Below are positions 17,558 to 26,113 of a DNA stretch of 64,000 nucleotides, piece by piece. This DNA comes from JACVRW01 sp963827065 (lineage in GTDB: Bacteria > Actinomycetota > Thermoleophilia > Solirubrobacterales > Thermoleophilaceae), in NCBI GenBank assembly GCA_963827065.1, contig CAWGZM010000012.1, forward strand, positions 248,001 to 312,000, read 5' to 3'. Each line of letters opens with the position of its first letter. Position 1 is the stretch's first letter. The position numbers and the translations under genes were made by a program. Under the pieces are notes generated by a model. It was not told where the DNA came from and made no database searches. It worked only from the letters and a program-made list of their open reading frames with translations.

Positions 17558-18316
17558 ATGGCGGCGCCGGATGACAGCACGAACTCGCCGTTCGCGGGCC
17601 GGGTGGCGCTCGTCACCGGCGCGAGCGGCGGCATCGGCGCGGAGCTGAGCCGCGGGCTCGCACGGGACGGGGCGGCGCTCGCACTCCATTACGCATCCAA
17701 CGAGTCGTCCGCGAGCGAGCTGGCCGCGGAGATCGAGGCCGCCGGCGGTCGCGCGCTCACCCTCGCCGCCGACCTGAGCGACGCCACCGCTCCGGAGCGG
17801 CTCGTCGCCGGCGTCGAGCGCGAGCTCGGCCCCGTCGCCGTGCTGGCCGCGAACGCCGGCCTCAGCCGGCCCGCCACCTGGGAGGAGGTCGACGCGCAGG
17901 CGTTCGACGAAACGATCGCCGTCAACCTGCGGGCTCCGTTCCTGCTTGCCCGTCGCGTGCTGCCCGGCATGTGCGAGCGCGGCTACGGCCGCATCCTCTT
18001 CACGTCGTCGGTGGCCGCGCTGACGGGCGGCATCGTGGGACCCCACTACGCGTCGTCAAAAGCGGGCCTACACGGCCTGACCCACTTTCTGGCCTCCCGT
18101 GTCGCAGCCGACGGCGTGACCGTGAACGCGATCGCGCCGGCGCTGATCGAGGACACCGCGATGCTCCCCGGCGACCCGGGCGAGCTGACCAAGGCCGTGC
18201 CCGTCCGGCGGCTCGGCAAGCCGGCGGAGGTCGCCGACCTGGCGCTCGCGATGCTGAGGAACGGCTATCTCACGAGCAAGGTCGTGACGCTGGACGGCGG
18301 CATTCATCCGCGCTGA
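17558..18316 (+). CDS. SDR family oxidoreductase
   Basis: NAD(P)-dependent short-chain dehydrogenase/reductase of 252 aa, close to 3-oxoacyl-ACP reductases. It has the cofactor motif TGASGGIGAEL (about residue 20), LAANAGLS, catalytic Ser in FTSSVAAL and the YASSKAG motif with catalytic Tyr and Lys, ending with the usual KVVTLDGGIHPR. The substrate cannot be deduced. It stands alone, with tRNA-Ala in the opposite direction just downstream. Confidence 0.9.
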   Translation: MAAPDDSTNSPFAGRVALVTGASGGIGAELSRGLARDGAALALHYASNESSASELAAEIEAAGGRALTLAADLSDATAPERLVAGVERELGPVAVLAANAGLSRPATWEEVDAQAFDETIAVNLRAPFLLARRVLPGMCERGYGRILFTSSVAALTGGIVGPHYASSKAGLHGLTHFLASRVAADGVTVNAIAPALIEDTAMLPGDPGELTKAVPVRRLGKPAEVADLALAMLRNGYLTSKVVTLDGGIHPR

Positions 18317-18334
18317 CGGGACGATCTGGAGGAG

Positions 18335-18407
18335 TGGAGCTGAGGGGACTCGAACCCCTGACCTACGCGCTGCCAGCGCGTCGCTCTTCCAGCTGAGCTA
18401 CAGCCCC
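18335..18407 (-). tRNA. tRNA-Ala (anticodon GGC)
   Basis: 73-nt cloverleaf read on the minus strand: acceptor GGGGCTG pairs with CAGCTCC (one G-U), D-arm GCTC/GAGC, anticodon stem ACGCG/CGCGT with loop CTGGCAG (anticodon GGC), T-arm AGGGG/CCCCT with loop TTCGAGT, discriminator A. CCA is not encoded. It decodes GCC (and GCU), the preferred Ala codons in this GC-rich DNA. Confidence 0.97.
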
Positions 18408-18418
18408 TGGACCTCGAG

Positions 18419-18424
18419 AAGGTA
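18419..18424 (-). promoter_or_regulatory. -10 element of tRNA-Ala
   Basis: TACCTT lies 11 bases upstream of the mature 5' end of the tRNA. Confidence 0.45.
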
Positions 18425-18447
18425 GCAAGGGCGAACGGGCGCGCCCG

Positions 18448-18810
18448 CTAGCCCACGCTCCGGGCCGGCGCCTCGCCCCACAAGGTCTCGAGCCGGTAGT
18501 ACTCGCGTGCCTCGGGCGTGAAGATGTGGACGATCACGTCCCAGTAGTCGAGGAGGATCCAGCGGGCGTCGCGGTCGCCCTCGATGCGGCGGGGCAGGAG
18601 GCGGTCGTCGGCGTGCTTCAGGTCTTCGTGGATGGCGTCGTGGATCGCCTTGGTCTGGCGTTCGGTGTTGCCCGAGCAGATCACGAAGAAGTCCGTGTAG
18701 GAGACGATCCCGCGCAGGTCGATCACGCGGATGTCGATCGCCTTGCGGTTTGACGCCAGTCCGGCGATGCGCTCGGCCAGTGCGGCGGAGTCGAACTCGT
18801 TCGTGCTCAA
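18448..18810 (-). CDS. rsfS: Ribosome silencing factor
   Basis: Binds ribosomal protein L14 and blocks subunit joining when nutrients are low. The 120-aa protein has the RsfS/Iojap core: AIDIRVIDLRGIVSYTDFFV, SGNTERQTKAI and WILLDYWDVIVHIFTPEARE YY with the conserved acidic and aromatic residues. The start is TTG, overlapping the nadD stop as TTGA. It ends the rplU-to-rsfS unit. Confidence 0.96.
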   Translation of the reverse strand: MSTNEFDSAALAERIAGLASNRKAIDIRVIDLRGIVSYTDFFVICSGNTERQTKAIHDAIHEDLKHADDRLLPRRIEGDRDARWILLDYWDVIVHIFTPEAREYYRLETLWGEAPARSVG

Positions 18811-19424
18811 GCGCTTGCCGCCTCGACCTTCGCGCGGTAGAGCTCACGCGATCCGATGTACTCCTCGATCTCGCGGGGCACGAGATACCGGATCGGCTTG
18901 CCCTCGCGCACGCGCCGGCGGATCCCCGTCGAGGAGATCTGGATCACCGGCATGTCGAGCTGGCGCACGCGGTCGGAGCCGCGCAGCCGCGAGAGCTTGA
19001 TGCCGATTGCGCTCCGGCTCGAGCCCAGGCGCGCGACGGCCGCGACCGTCGCCCGCTCGAGCACCTTCTCCGGCTCGTGCCAGGTCGGCAGCGCCGCGGC
19101 CTGGTCGCCGCCGAGGATGAGGAAGAGCTCGTCATCGGGCGACTCGGCCGTGAGCTGCTCGAGCGTGTCCGACGTGTACGACGGCCCCTCGCGCTCGAGC
19201 TCCACGCGCGAGACGGCGAAGCGCTCGTCCCCGGCGATCGCCAACTCGACCATCTCGAGCCGCGCCTCGGCTCCTGGGTCCTCGTCGAGCTCGCGGTGTG
19301 GCGCCTGCCCGACCGGGATCCAGAGGACGCGGTCGAGCTCCAGCTGGAGCAGCACCTCCTGGGCGCAGACCAGGTGGCCCAGGTGCGGCGGGTTGAATGC
19401 TCCTCCGAAGACTCCGACGCGCAA
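18807..19424 (-). CDS. nadD: Nicotinate-nucleotide adenylyltransferase
   Basis: Adenylates nicotinate mononucleotide to deamido-NAD in NAD synthesis. The 205-aa protein has the nucleotidyltransferase motif GVFGGAFNPPHLGHL at the N-terminus, the FLILGGDQAAALPTW segment and the C-terminal ISSTGIRRRVREG ATP loop. The start is TTG, 12 bases after the proA stop. It is paired with rsfS, as in most bacteria. Confidence 0.97.
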   Translation of the reverse strand: MRVGVFGGAFNPPHLGHLVCAQEVLLQLELDRVLWIPVGQAPHRELDEDPGAEARLEMVELAIAGDERFAVSRVELEREGPSYTSDTLEQLTAESPDDELFLILGGDQAAALPTWHEPEKVLERATVAAVARLGSSRSAIGIKLSRLRGSDRVRQLDMPVIQISSTGIRRRVREGKPIRYLVPREIEEYIGSRELYRAKVEAASA

Positions 19425-19436
19425 CCGCTACCGCAC

Positions 19437-20708
19437 CTACTCGCGAACCTGTCCGGATCCTTCGACCACGAACTTGTAGGTGGTGAGCTCGCGCAGCCCG
19501 ATCGGCCCGCGCGCGTGCAGCTTCTGGGTCGAGTTGCCGATCTCGGCGCCCATTCCGAACACGCCGCCGTCCGTGAAGCGTGTCGAGGCATTGACGTAGA
19601 CGGCCGCGGCGTCGACGCCGCCGGTGAACGCCTGGGCTGAGCTGGTAGAGCCGGTGACGATCGCCTCGGAGTGCCCCGAGCTGTAGCGGTTCACGTGCTC
19701 GATCGCCTCACCGACCGAGTCAACGACCTTCACGGCAAGGATGAGCGCGTGGTACTCGGTCGCCCAGTCCTCCTCGCCCGCGTCCGACAGCGAGTCGGCG
19801 AGCTCGCCGGCCAGCGAGCGCGTGCGGCCGTCCACGCGCAGCTCCACCCCCGACTCGCGCAGCTCGCGGAGCACGCGCGGGAGGAAGTCGGAGGCGACGT
19901 CGGCGTGTACCAAGAGCGTCTCGGCGGCGTTGCAGGTCGACGGGCGCTGGACCTTCGCGTTCACCGTGATGGCGACCGCGTCGTCCAGGTCGGCGCTCGC
20001 GTCCACGAACACGTGGCCGTTTCCGCCCGCGGCGTAGATCACGGGAACGGTGGCGTGCTCCTTGAGCGCTGCCTTGAGCCCCTCTCCCCCGCGCGGAATC
20101 ACGAGGTCGACCACTCCGTCCATCGTGGCTATCTGGCGGAGCTCGTCGCGGTCGCCGCCGCCTACGATCGAGATCGCCCCTTCGGGGACGCCGGCGCCGC
20201 GCGCTGCGAGCGAGACAACCTGCGCTAGCACGGCGTTCGAATGGGCGGCCGTGGACGACCCGCGCAGCACGATCGCGTTGCCCGACTTGAGGCACAGCGC
20301 CGAGCAATCGACGGTGACGTTCGGCCGCGCCTCGTACACCACCGCGACGACCCCTAGCGGCACGCGGACGCGTCTCACGTCGAGGCCGTTCTCGAGCCGG
20401 TGGCCCTCGATCGTCTCGCCGACCGGGTCGGCGAGCGCGGCAATCGCCCGAACGTCCCTTGCGATCCCCGACAGCCGTCCCTCGTCCAGCTTCAGGCGGT
20501 CCAGCAGGCCGGAGTGGAGCCCGGCCTCCTCGCCCGCCTCCATGTCGCGCGAGTTGGCCTCGAGGATCTCGTCGCTGCGCTGCTCGAGGGCGTCCGCCAT
20601 CGCCTCGAGCGCGGCGTTCTTCGTGGCGGTGCTGAGCGTGGCCAGCTCGAGCGCGGCGCGCCTCGCGCGGGCGCAGACATCGGCGACCGACTGGGCGGTG
20701 GTGGCCAT
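19437..20708 (-). CDS. proA: Gamma-glutamyl phosphate reductase
   Basis: Second step of proline synthesis: NADPH-dependent reduction of glutamyl-5-phosphate to the semialdehyde. The 423-aa protein has RVPLGVVAVVYEARPNVTVD, GSSTAAHSNAVL, catalytic Cys in QRPSTCNAAETLLVH and the C-terminal FGMGAEIGNSTQKLHARGP. The ATG lies 7 bases after TACCCT, so proA can be transcribed on its own as well as with proB and the MATE gene upstream. Confidence 0.97.
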   Translation of the reverse strand: MATTAQSVADVCARARRAALELATLSTATKNAALEAMADALEQRSDEILEANSRDMEAGEEAGLHSGLLDRLKLDEGRLSGIARDVRAIAALADPVGETIEGHRLENGLDVRRVRVPLGVVAVVYEARPNVTVDCSALCLKSGNAIVLRGSSTAAHSNAVLAQVVSLAARGAGVPEGAISIVGGGDRDELRQIATMDGVVDLVIPRGGEGLKAALKEHATVPVIYAAGGNGHVFVDASADLDDAVAITVNAKVQRPSTCNAAETLLVHADVASDFLPRVLRELRESGVELRVDGRTRSLAGELADSLSDAGEEDWATEYHALILAVKVVDSVGEAIEHVNRYSSGHSEAIVTGSTSSAQAFTGGVDAAAVYVNASTRFTDGGVFGMGAEIGNSTQKLHARGPIGLRELTTYKFVVEGSGQVRE

Positions 20709-20715
20709 GCGGGCA

Positions 20716-20721
20716 AGGGTA
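20716..20721 (-). promoter_or_regulatory. -10 element of proA
   Basis: TACCCT, then 7 bases, then ATG 20708; an internal leaderless promoter within the operon. Confidence 0.5.
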
Positions 20722-20746
20722 CCGAGGCCAGCCGGAGTCACCGAGG

Positions 20747-22063
20747 CTAGGCCGGGATCTCGCGCGCCCCGATCCTGGCCCAGCGCCGCCCTCTGAAGCG
20801 CCAGCCGAGCGTTGCAAGCCGCGCGACGATCAGCCCGAGCAGGCCGAACCACACGCCCACGATTCCCCAGTCGAACGCGAGCGAGGCGAGCGTGATCGGC
20901 ACGAACACGCCGAGCGTCGAGGCCAGCATCGCCCACATCAGGTAGCGCGTGTCCCCGGCGCCGATGAGGATCCCGTCGAGCGCGAACACCGCGCCGTTCA
21001 GCGGCTGCATCAGAGCGAAGATGAGCCAGATCTCCTGCGCTCGCTCGACGACCTCGTCGTCGCCCGTGAAGGCATGCGGCAGCAGGTCGACGAGAGCCAG
21101 CATGATCGCCGCGAAGATCGCGCCGGCGACGACCGCCCACTCGATCATCCTGCGCGCCGCGCGGTGCGCTCCCTCCGCGTCGCCCGCCCCGAGCGAGCGG
21201 CCGACGATCACCTGCCCCGCGATCGCGATCGCGTCGAGCACGAGCGCCAGGAAGACGAACAGCTGGAAGGCGATCTGGTGCGCTGCGAGCGAGTCGTCGC
21301 CGACGCGGGCGAGCACGGCTCCAGCGACCAGGAAGGAGCCGTACAGCGAGGCGGTCCGCACGAAGATCTCGCCGCCGATCCGCCCGAGCGGCCGCATCGC
21401 CGCGAGCGACGGCCGACGTGAGGACGCCGGCGCGGCCAGCAGGGCGCGCGCGAAGGCGGCGCCCATGCCCGCCTGCGCGATCACGGTCGCCCACGCCGAC
21501 CCGGCCAGGCCCCAGTCGAAGACGTAGATGAACAGCAGGTTCAGGAGCACGTTGGCGGCGTTCGCGACGACCACGATTACGAGCGGCGTGCGCAGGTCCG
21601 AGATGCCGCGCAGGTACCCCTGTCCCGCGAGCGCGACGAGCGCGAAGATCAGGCCGATCGAGCCGATCCGCAGGTACAGGACGGCGAGGTCGCCGGTACG
21701 GCCGTCGCCGCCCATGAGGTCGACGAGCGGGACCGCGAAGCCCGCCATCAGCGCCGTCAGGACGACCCCGATGCCGCTCGACAGCCACAGCGCCTGCGCC
21801 GCGATGCGGCCGGCCGCCTCCTCCTGCCCGGCCCCGTGCAGCCGCGCCACCTGCGCGGTGGTGCCGTAGGTGAGGAAGTTGAAGAGCGTGAAGGAGCCGG
21901 CGAGGAGCGCGGCCGCAATCGCAAGCGCGGCCAGCTCCTCCGTACCAAGGTGGCCGACCATGGCGGTGTCGACGAGCAGGTAGAGCGGCTCGGCCGCGAG
22001 CGCGCCGAGCGCCGGAAGCGCGAGCTTCAGGATCTCCCGGTCGTACGGCGAGCGGAGCGCCAC
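20747..22063 (-). CDS. MATE family efflux transporter
   Basis: Na+- or H+-coupled multidrug exporter of 438 aa with 12 predicted helices. The N-terminal half has the family start LKLALPALGALAAEPLYLLVD and VDTAMVGHLG, repeated in the second half as LVAGAVLARVGDDSLAAHQI and DAIAIAGQVIVGRSLGAGD. It sits between proB and proA with a 9-base gap to proB. Such insertion between the two proline genes is unusual and gives no clue to the substrate. Confidence 0.92.
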   Translation of the reverse strand: MALRSPYDREILKLALPALGALAAEPLYLLVDTAMVGHLGTEELAALAIAAALLAGSFTLFNFLTYGTTAQVARLHGAGQEEAAGRIAAQALWLSSGIGVVLTALMAGFAVPLVDLMGGDGRTGDLAVLYLRIGSIGLIFALVALAGQGYLRGISDLRTPLVIVVVANAANVLLNLLFIYVFDWGLAGSAWATVIAQAGMGAAFARALLAAPASSRRPSLAAMRPLGRIGGEIFVRTASLYGSFLVAGAVLARVGDDSLAAHQIAFQLFVFLALVLDAIAIAGQVIVGRSLGAGDAEGAHRAARRMIEWAVVAGAIFAAIMLALVDLLPHAFTGDDEVVERAQEIWLIFALMQPLNGAVFALDGILIGAGDTRYLMWAMLASTLGVFVPITLASLAFDWGIVGVWFGLLGLIVARLATLGWRFRGRRWARIGAREIPA

Positions 22064-22072
22064 GGGCGCGTC

Positions 22073-23164
22073 TTACTCGAGCACGAAGTAGTCGCGATGC
22101 ACTGCTTCCTCGGTCGCCCGCGGCAACAGCTCGCGCACCTGGTCGGTCTTCAGACCCTTGATCCGGCGCAGCTCTTCCGCCGAGTAGCCGACGATTCCCT
22201 TGCCGACCGCGCGGCCGTCGCAGCGCACCTCGACGGCGTCGCCCGCCTCGAACTCGCCCTCCACCTCGACGACGCCGACCGGCAGCAGGCTCGTTCCGCG
22301 CTGGCGCAGCGCGTGCTCGGCGCCCTCGTCCACGACGAGCCGGCCCTGGGTGGGCTTCGCGTACTTGAGCCAGAGCTTGAAGCTCGACACGCGGCCCGCC
22401 TGGGGATGGAAGCGCGTTCCGCCCGGCCCGCCCGCCAGCGCGGCCGCCACCGCCTCGCGGTCGACCCCGCTCGTGATCGTCACCGGGATGCCGGCCGCGG
22501 TGGCCATCTCGGCGGCCACCACCTTCGAGCGCATGCCGCCCGAGCCGAGCGGCGACGTCGAGAGGCCGATCTCGTAGCGCTCCAGCTCGTCCAGCCTGCG
22601 CACGTCGGTGATCAGCTCGGCGGAGCTGTCGTGGCGCGGGTCGGCGCTGTAGAGGCCGCCGGTGTCGGTGAGCAGCACGAGCAGGTCGGCCACGAGGAGG
22701 ATCGCGACCTGCGCGGCGAGGAAGTCGTTGTCGCCGAACGAGATCTCGTCGGTCGTCGTCGTGTCGTTCTCGTTGATCACCGGCACGACCCGCCAGCGCA
22801 GGAGCGTGCCGAGCGTGTGGCGCGCGTTCAGGTAATGGGTGCGCGCCGACATGTCGAAGAACGTGAGCAGCACCTGAGCGGAGCGCACGCCCTGCGCCTG
22901 CAGCAGCTCGTCGTAGTGGCGGTAGAGCTTCCCCTGCCCGACCGCCGACGCCGCCTGCAGCTCCTCCATCGTGCTCGGCCGCATCGGCAGGGCCATGAGC
23001 CGCATCCCGCGGGCGATCGCGCCGGAGGTCACGACGACGACGTCGTCGCCCGCGAGGTGGCGCGCCGCGACCTCGGTGCAGACATCCTCGAGCACGTCCG
23101 CACGCACCTCGCCGGCATCGTCCGCGACGATGCTCGAGCCGAGCTTGACGACGACCGTCGACAT
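22073..23164 (-). CDS. proB: Glutamate 5-kinase with PUA domain
   Basis: First step of proline synthesis: ATP-dependent phosphorylation of glutamate. The 363-aa protein has the amino acid kinase fold (VVVKLGSSIVADDAGE at the start, VTSGAIARGMRLM, PVINENDTTTTDEISFGDND, LLTDTGGLYSADPR and GSGGMRSKVVAAEMA) and a C-terminal PUA domain (about residues 275-355, GRLVVDEGAEHALRQRG). The ATG lies 7 bases after TAACCT. Confidence 0.97.
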   Translation of the reverse strand: MSTVVVKLGSSIVADDAGEVRADVLEDVCTEVAARHLAGDDVVVVTSGAIARGMRLMALPMRPSTMEELQAASAVGQGKLYRHYDELLQAQGVRSAQVLLTFFDMSARTHYLNARHTLGTLLRWRVVPVINENDTTTTDEISFGDNDFLAAQVAILLVADLLVLLTDTGGLYSADPRHDSSAELITDVRRLDELERYEIGLSTSPLGSGGMRSKVVAAEMATAAGIPVTITSGVDREAVAAALAGGPGGTRFHPQAGRVSSFKLWLKYAKPTQGRLVVDEGAEHALRQRGTSLLPVGVVEVEGEFEAGDAVEVRCDGRAVGKGIVGYSAEELRRIKGLKTDQVRELLPRATEEAVHRDYFVLE

Positions 23165-23171
23165 GGCTCAG

Positions 23172-23177
23172 AGGTTA
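23172..23177 (-). promoter_or_regulatory. -10 element of proB
   Basis: TAACCT, then 7 bases, then ATG 23164. Confidence 0.5.
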
Positions 23178-23188
23178 GGCCGCCCCGG

Positions 23189-23587
23189 CTATGGGCCTCC
23201 GCCCGACAGCTTCCACTTCCCGTCCTCCTTCTCGAGCCGCAGCGTCTGGGTGCCCGAGCGGCCCTGGGTCCTGATCACGGCTCGCACGTGCGCTTCCTCG
23301 CCGTCGATCTCGGTGGTCCGGATCTCGACGAGCTCGGCGTCCACTCCGGGCGTCTCCTCGAGCTGGCGCCGGCATTCGTCCTCGGCCTGGTCGCCGGTGG
23401 CGCCCGTCGCCTGCTCGATGAACTCCTGCGTGACGAGCTCGCCGCAGAACTCCTCCGGATCGGGCTCGCTCGACGCGCTCACGAAGTCGCGGACGGTCTG
23501 CTCGACGTCCTCCTCGTCGTCGTCGCCGCAGGCGGCGACGGCCAGCGCCGCGACGGCGAGCAGCAGCATCAGCAGGGGGCGCAGCAT
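23189..23587 (-). CDS. Small lipoprotein, NTF2-like, function unknown
   Basis: 132 aa with a lipoprotein signal peptide (MLRPLLMLLLAVAALAVAAC, lipidated Cys at residue 20), then an acidic linker and a roughly 100-residue domain with EQTVRDFVSASSEPDPEEFC and the C-terminal strand EKEDGKWKLSGGGP, like small NTF2/DUF4878-type extracellular domains. Two Cys (in EEFCGEL and EDECRRQ) may form a disulfide. ATG 23587 gives a clean signal peptide; the longer frame upstream lies inside obgE. It is inserted between obgE and proB. Confidence 0.8.
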   Translation of the reverse strand: MLRPLLMLLLAVAALAVAACGDDDEEDVEQTVRDFVSASSEPDPEEFCGELVTQEFIEQATGATGDQAEDECRRQLEETPGVDAELVEIRTTEIDGEEAHVRAVIRTQGRSGTQTLRLEKEDGKWKLSGGGP

Positions 23588-23603
23588 CGGGCGGCCTGTT
23601 GTA

Positions 23604-24905
23604 TCAGCCGAACGGAGCACCAGGATCGAGCTCGAAGGTGATCCCGCCGATCTCGACGTCGTCACCGGGCTCGAAGCCGGCGGTCTCGAGCGCGCGGATG
23701 ACGCCGAGCGTGCGGAGGCGCTCCTCGACGTAGCGGAGCGCCTCGTCGTTGTCGAGATCGTGGCGCGCAATCAGCCGCTCGACGCCCTCGCCGTTCACCC
23801 GATACGCCCCGGCCGGTGTCCGCTCGATGCGGAAGGCGTCGCCTCTGCCCGGGCGGTACACACGGTGAGTCGCGGGGGTCTCGGCCGCCTCCTCGGCCGC
23901 GGGCTCGGCCGGTGGGACGTGCTCGAAGATCGCGGCCGCCAGCTCGTCGAGGCCCGAACCGGTGGCGGCCGATGTCGGAATCACCGCGAGGACGTCGCCG
24001 CCCAGGCGCCCGCTCCACTCGTCCACGGCCGCCCGCGCCGTCTCGTCGGGAACCAGGTCCACCTTCGACAGGGCGAGGAGGCGCGGCAGCTCCGCAAGCC
24101 CGTGGCCGTGCAGGCGCAGCTCTTCCTCGACGGTGGCGTGGTTCTCGACCGGGTCCGATCCGTCCACGGGCGCGATGTCGAGCACGTGCACGAGCAGCCG
24201 GCAGCGCTCCACGTGGGCGAGGAACTCGTGCCCCAGGCCTGCGCCGCCGCTCGCCCCTTCGATCAGGCCGGGGATGTCCGCGAGGACGAGCTGACGGTCG
24301 TCGCGCTCCAGCGTTCCGAGCACCGGCTCGACCGTCGTGAAGGGGTAGTCGGCCACCTTGGGCTGTGCGCGCGTGAGGCGCGCGAGCAGTGACGACTTGC
24401 CGGCATTCGGAAGCCCGACGAGGCCGGCGTCGGCAAGCAGCCGCAATCGCAGCTCGAGCCAGCGCTCCTGACCGGTCAGCCCGCGCTCGGCGAAGCGCGG
24501 CGCCTGGCGCGTCGAGGTGGTGAACTGGCGGTTGCCGCGTCCGCCCGCGCCGCCACGCGCCACCACGGCGCGCTGACTCGCGTTCGCGAAATCCCAGCGG
24601 TCGCCCGACTCGGGATCCTCGGCGACCGTTCCGGGCGGCACGCGCACCTCCAGCGCGTCCGGCGTCGCGCCGTGCTTGTTCGCCCCCTGGCCGTGCCCGC
24701 CGCGAGCGGCCTTGAAGTGGGCGCCGCGCCTGAACGACGACAGGTCTCGCAGTGACGGGTCACTCACGATCACGACGTCGCCCCCGCCCCCGCCGTCGCC
24801 GCCGTCAGGGCCGCCCTTCGGCACGTGCGCCTCGCGCCGGAACGAGACGACGCCGTTGCCGCCGTCTCCTCCCTTCACGTAGATCCGGGCCCGGTCGTGG
24901 AACAC
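23604..24905 (-). CDS. obgE: Obg family GTPase
   Basis: Ribosome-associated GTPase needed for 50S maturation and growth control. The 433-aa protein has the Gly-rich OBG domain (YVKGGDGGNGVVSFRREAHV at the start), the G domain with G1 GLPNAGKSSLL (about residue 165), DIPGLIEGAS and LALSKVDLV, and a C-terminal OCT domain (about residues 345-425, RVNGEGVERLIARHDLDN). It starts with GTG 10 bases after the DUF1028 stop. Confidence 0.97.
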   Translation of the reverse strand: MFHDRARIYVKGGDGGNGVVSFRREAHVPKGGPDGGDGGGGGDVVIVSDPSLRDLSSFRRGAHFKAARGGHGQGANKHGATPDALEVRVPPGTVAEDPESGDRWDFANASQRAVVARGGAGGRGNRQFTTSTRQAPRFAERGLTGQERWLELRLRLLADAGLVGLPNAGKSSLLARLTRAQPKVADYPFTTVEPVLGTLERDDRQLVLADIPGLIEGASGGAGLGHEFLAHVERCRLLVHVLDIAPVDGSDPVENHATVEEELRLHGHGLAELPRLLALSKVDLVPDETARAAVDEWSGRLGGDVLAVIPTSAATGSGLDELAAAIFEHVPPAEPAAEEAAETPATHRVYRPGRGDAFRIERTPAGAYRVNGEGVERLIARHDLDNDEALRYVEERLRTLGVIRALETAGFEPGDDVEIGGITFELDPGAPFG

Positions 24906-24915
24906 GGGCGGAGGC

Positions 24916-25848
24916 TCAGACGCGGCCGGGGCCGGATGGAGCCGATTCGGCCCTCGTGCCGATCAGCCGTGCGATCAGCTGGCCGTCGTCCGGGAAGAGG
25001 CCGGCCGCCGGCAGGCGCTCGAGCAGTTCGGCGTACCCCGGCCGCTCCTCGAACACGCTGCGCAGGATCGGGATCGCCTCCTGCTCGCTCCCGCTCGCGG
25101 CCAGCGCGGTGCCGTGCCAGAAGGCGAGCTCGGGGTTGTCGGGCTCGGCGGCGTGGGCCGCGGCGTACTCGCGCAGCGCGCCGGCGGAGTCGCCCTCCGC
25201 AGCGAGCTGATCGCCCGCGTCGGCGCGCGCGTAGGCGCGCTGGAGCCGGAGCAGGCGACGGAGCTCGCCGAGTGGGTCCCGGTGGTCGTCGACGCGCAGG
25301 TCGACGAGCGTCCCCTCACCGGACCTGCCGGTCCCGCGGTCCGCCACCACGAGCAGGGCCGCCGACTGGCGGCCGCGCAGGTCACCCCCCTCACCCTCGG
25401 CCGCGTCGAGGGCGGCGAGCAGCCGCTCCGCGAGCTCGCCGCGGGCCGCCTCGCAGCCGCGCACCATCGCGGCGGGCACCGTGTCGCGCAGCATGATGTT
25501 CGCCTGGGCGCTCATCTGGATGCCGAGGGCGTGGCCGGCGTGGGCGATGCAGCCGCGTCCGCTGTGAACCGCCACCCGCCCCGCCCGATCGACCATCGCG
25601 ACCTGACGCACGTTCTCCTGGTCGTCGTGCGAGAGCAGCTCGTGCAGCGCCTCGGGAGCGCTCTTGCCGTCCCGCATCAGCTCGAGGCCGCCTGGGCCGT
25701 AGGAGGGCTCGACCACCGACTGGGTGGCAACCGCTCCCACGCCAGCCTCGGCCCAGCTCACCAGTGAGCCGACGCCGAAGAAATGCGACTGGACAGCCAC
25801 GCCGAGCGCCCCGCTCGACGGGTCACGGGCGACGATCGAGTAGGTCAG
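24916..25848 (-). CDS. DUF1028 family protein (predicted Ntn-hydrolase fold), CTG start
   Basis: 310 aa. The first about 205 residues match DUF1028 (TYSIVARDPSSGALGVAVQS, VGAVATQSVVEPSYGP, AHAGHALGIQMSAQANIM); the last 100 form a helical, TPR-like tail (GDQLAAEGDSAGALREYAAA). From memory, DUF1028 is placed among Ntn hydrolases, whose mature N-terminal residue is the nucleophile. The family normally begins Met-Thr-Tyr-Ser. Here the codon before ACC (Thr) is CTG at 25848, exactly 7 bases after TAGCCT, matching the leaderless starts around it. No ATG, GTG or TTG lies nearby. It sits between rpmA and obgE, an unusual guest in that operon. Confidence 0.85.
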   Translation of the reverse strand: MTYSIVARDPSSGALGVAVQSHFFGVGSLVSWAEAGVGAVATQSVVEPSYGPGGLELMRDGKSAPEALHELLSHDDQENVRQVAMVDRAGRVAVHSGRGCIAHAGHALGIQMSAQANIMLRDTVPAAMVRGCEAARGELAERLLAALDAAEGEGGDLRGRQSAALLVVADRGTGRSGEGTLVDLRVDDHRDPLGELRRLLRLQRAYARADAGDQLAAEGDSAGALREYAAAHAAEPDNPELAFWHGTALAASGSEQEAIPILRSVFEERPGYAELLERLPAAGLFPDDGQLIARLIGTRAESAPSGPGRV

Positions 25849-25855
25849 GGCCGGG

Positions 25856-25861
25856 AGGCTA
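25856..25861 (-). promoter_or_regulatory. -10 element of the DUF1028 gene sharing the rpmA stop
   Basis: TAGCCT, whose TAG is the rpmA stop codon, then 7 bases, then the CTG start. Confidence 0.45.
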
Positions 25862-26113
25862 CTCGGCCGGCTCGACCGAGATGACGCGCCCGCGGCGCCC
25901 GCTCGCGAACTGCACGGTGCCCGGCCGGGTGGCGAAGATCGTGTCGTCCCGGCCGAGGCCAACGCCCTCGCCGGGCTTGAAGCGCGTGCCGCGCTGGCGC
26001 ACGATGATCTCGCCGCCGCTCACCTGCTGCCCGGCGAACACCTTGACGCCGAGGCGCTTCGCGTTCGAGTCGCGGCCGTTACGGCTGGAGCCGAGGCCCT
26101 TCTTATGAGCCAT
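25859..26113 (-). CDS. rpmA: Ribosomal protein bL27
   Basis: 84-aa component of the 50S subunit near the peptidyl transferase centre. It begins MAHKKGLGSSRNGRDSNAKR, with the conserved N-terminal tail and no Firmicutes-type cleavable extension, and has GGEIIVRQRGTRFKPG. It overlaps rplU by 11 bases. Confidence 0.98.
   Translation of the reverse strand: MAHKKGLGSSRNGRDSNAKRLGVKVFAGQQVSGGEIIVRQRGTRFKPGEGVGLGRDDTIFATRPGTVQFASGRRGRVISVEPAE

Noticed and set aside
19437..21788. A 783-codon minus-strand frame joining MATE sequence to ProA
   Set aside because: The first part is an out-of-frame reading of the MATE gene; ProA starts at ATG 20708.
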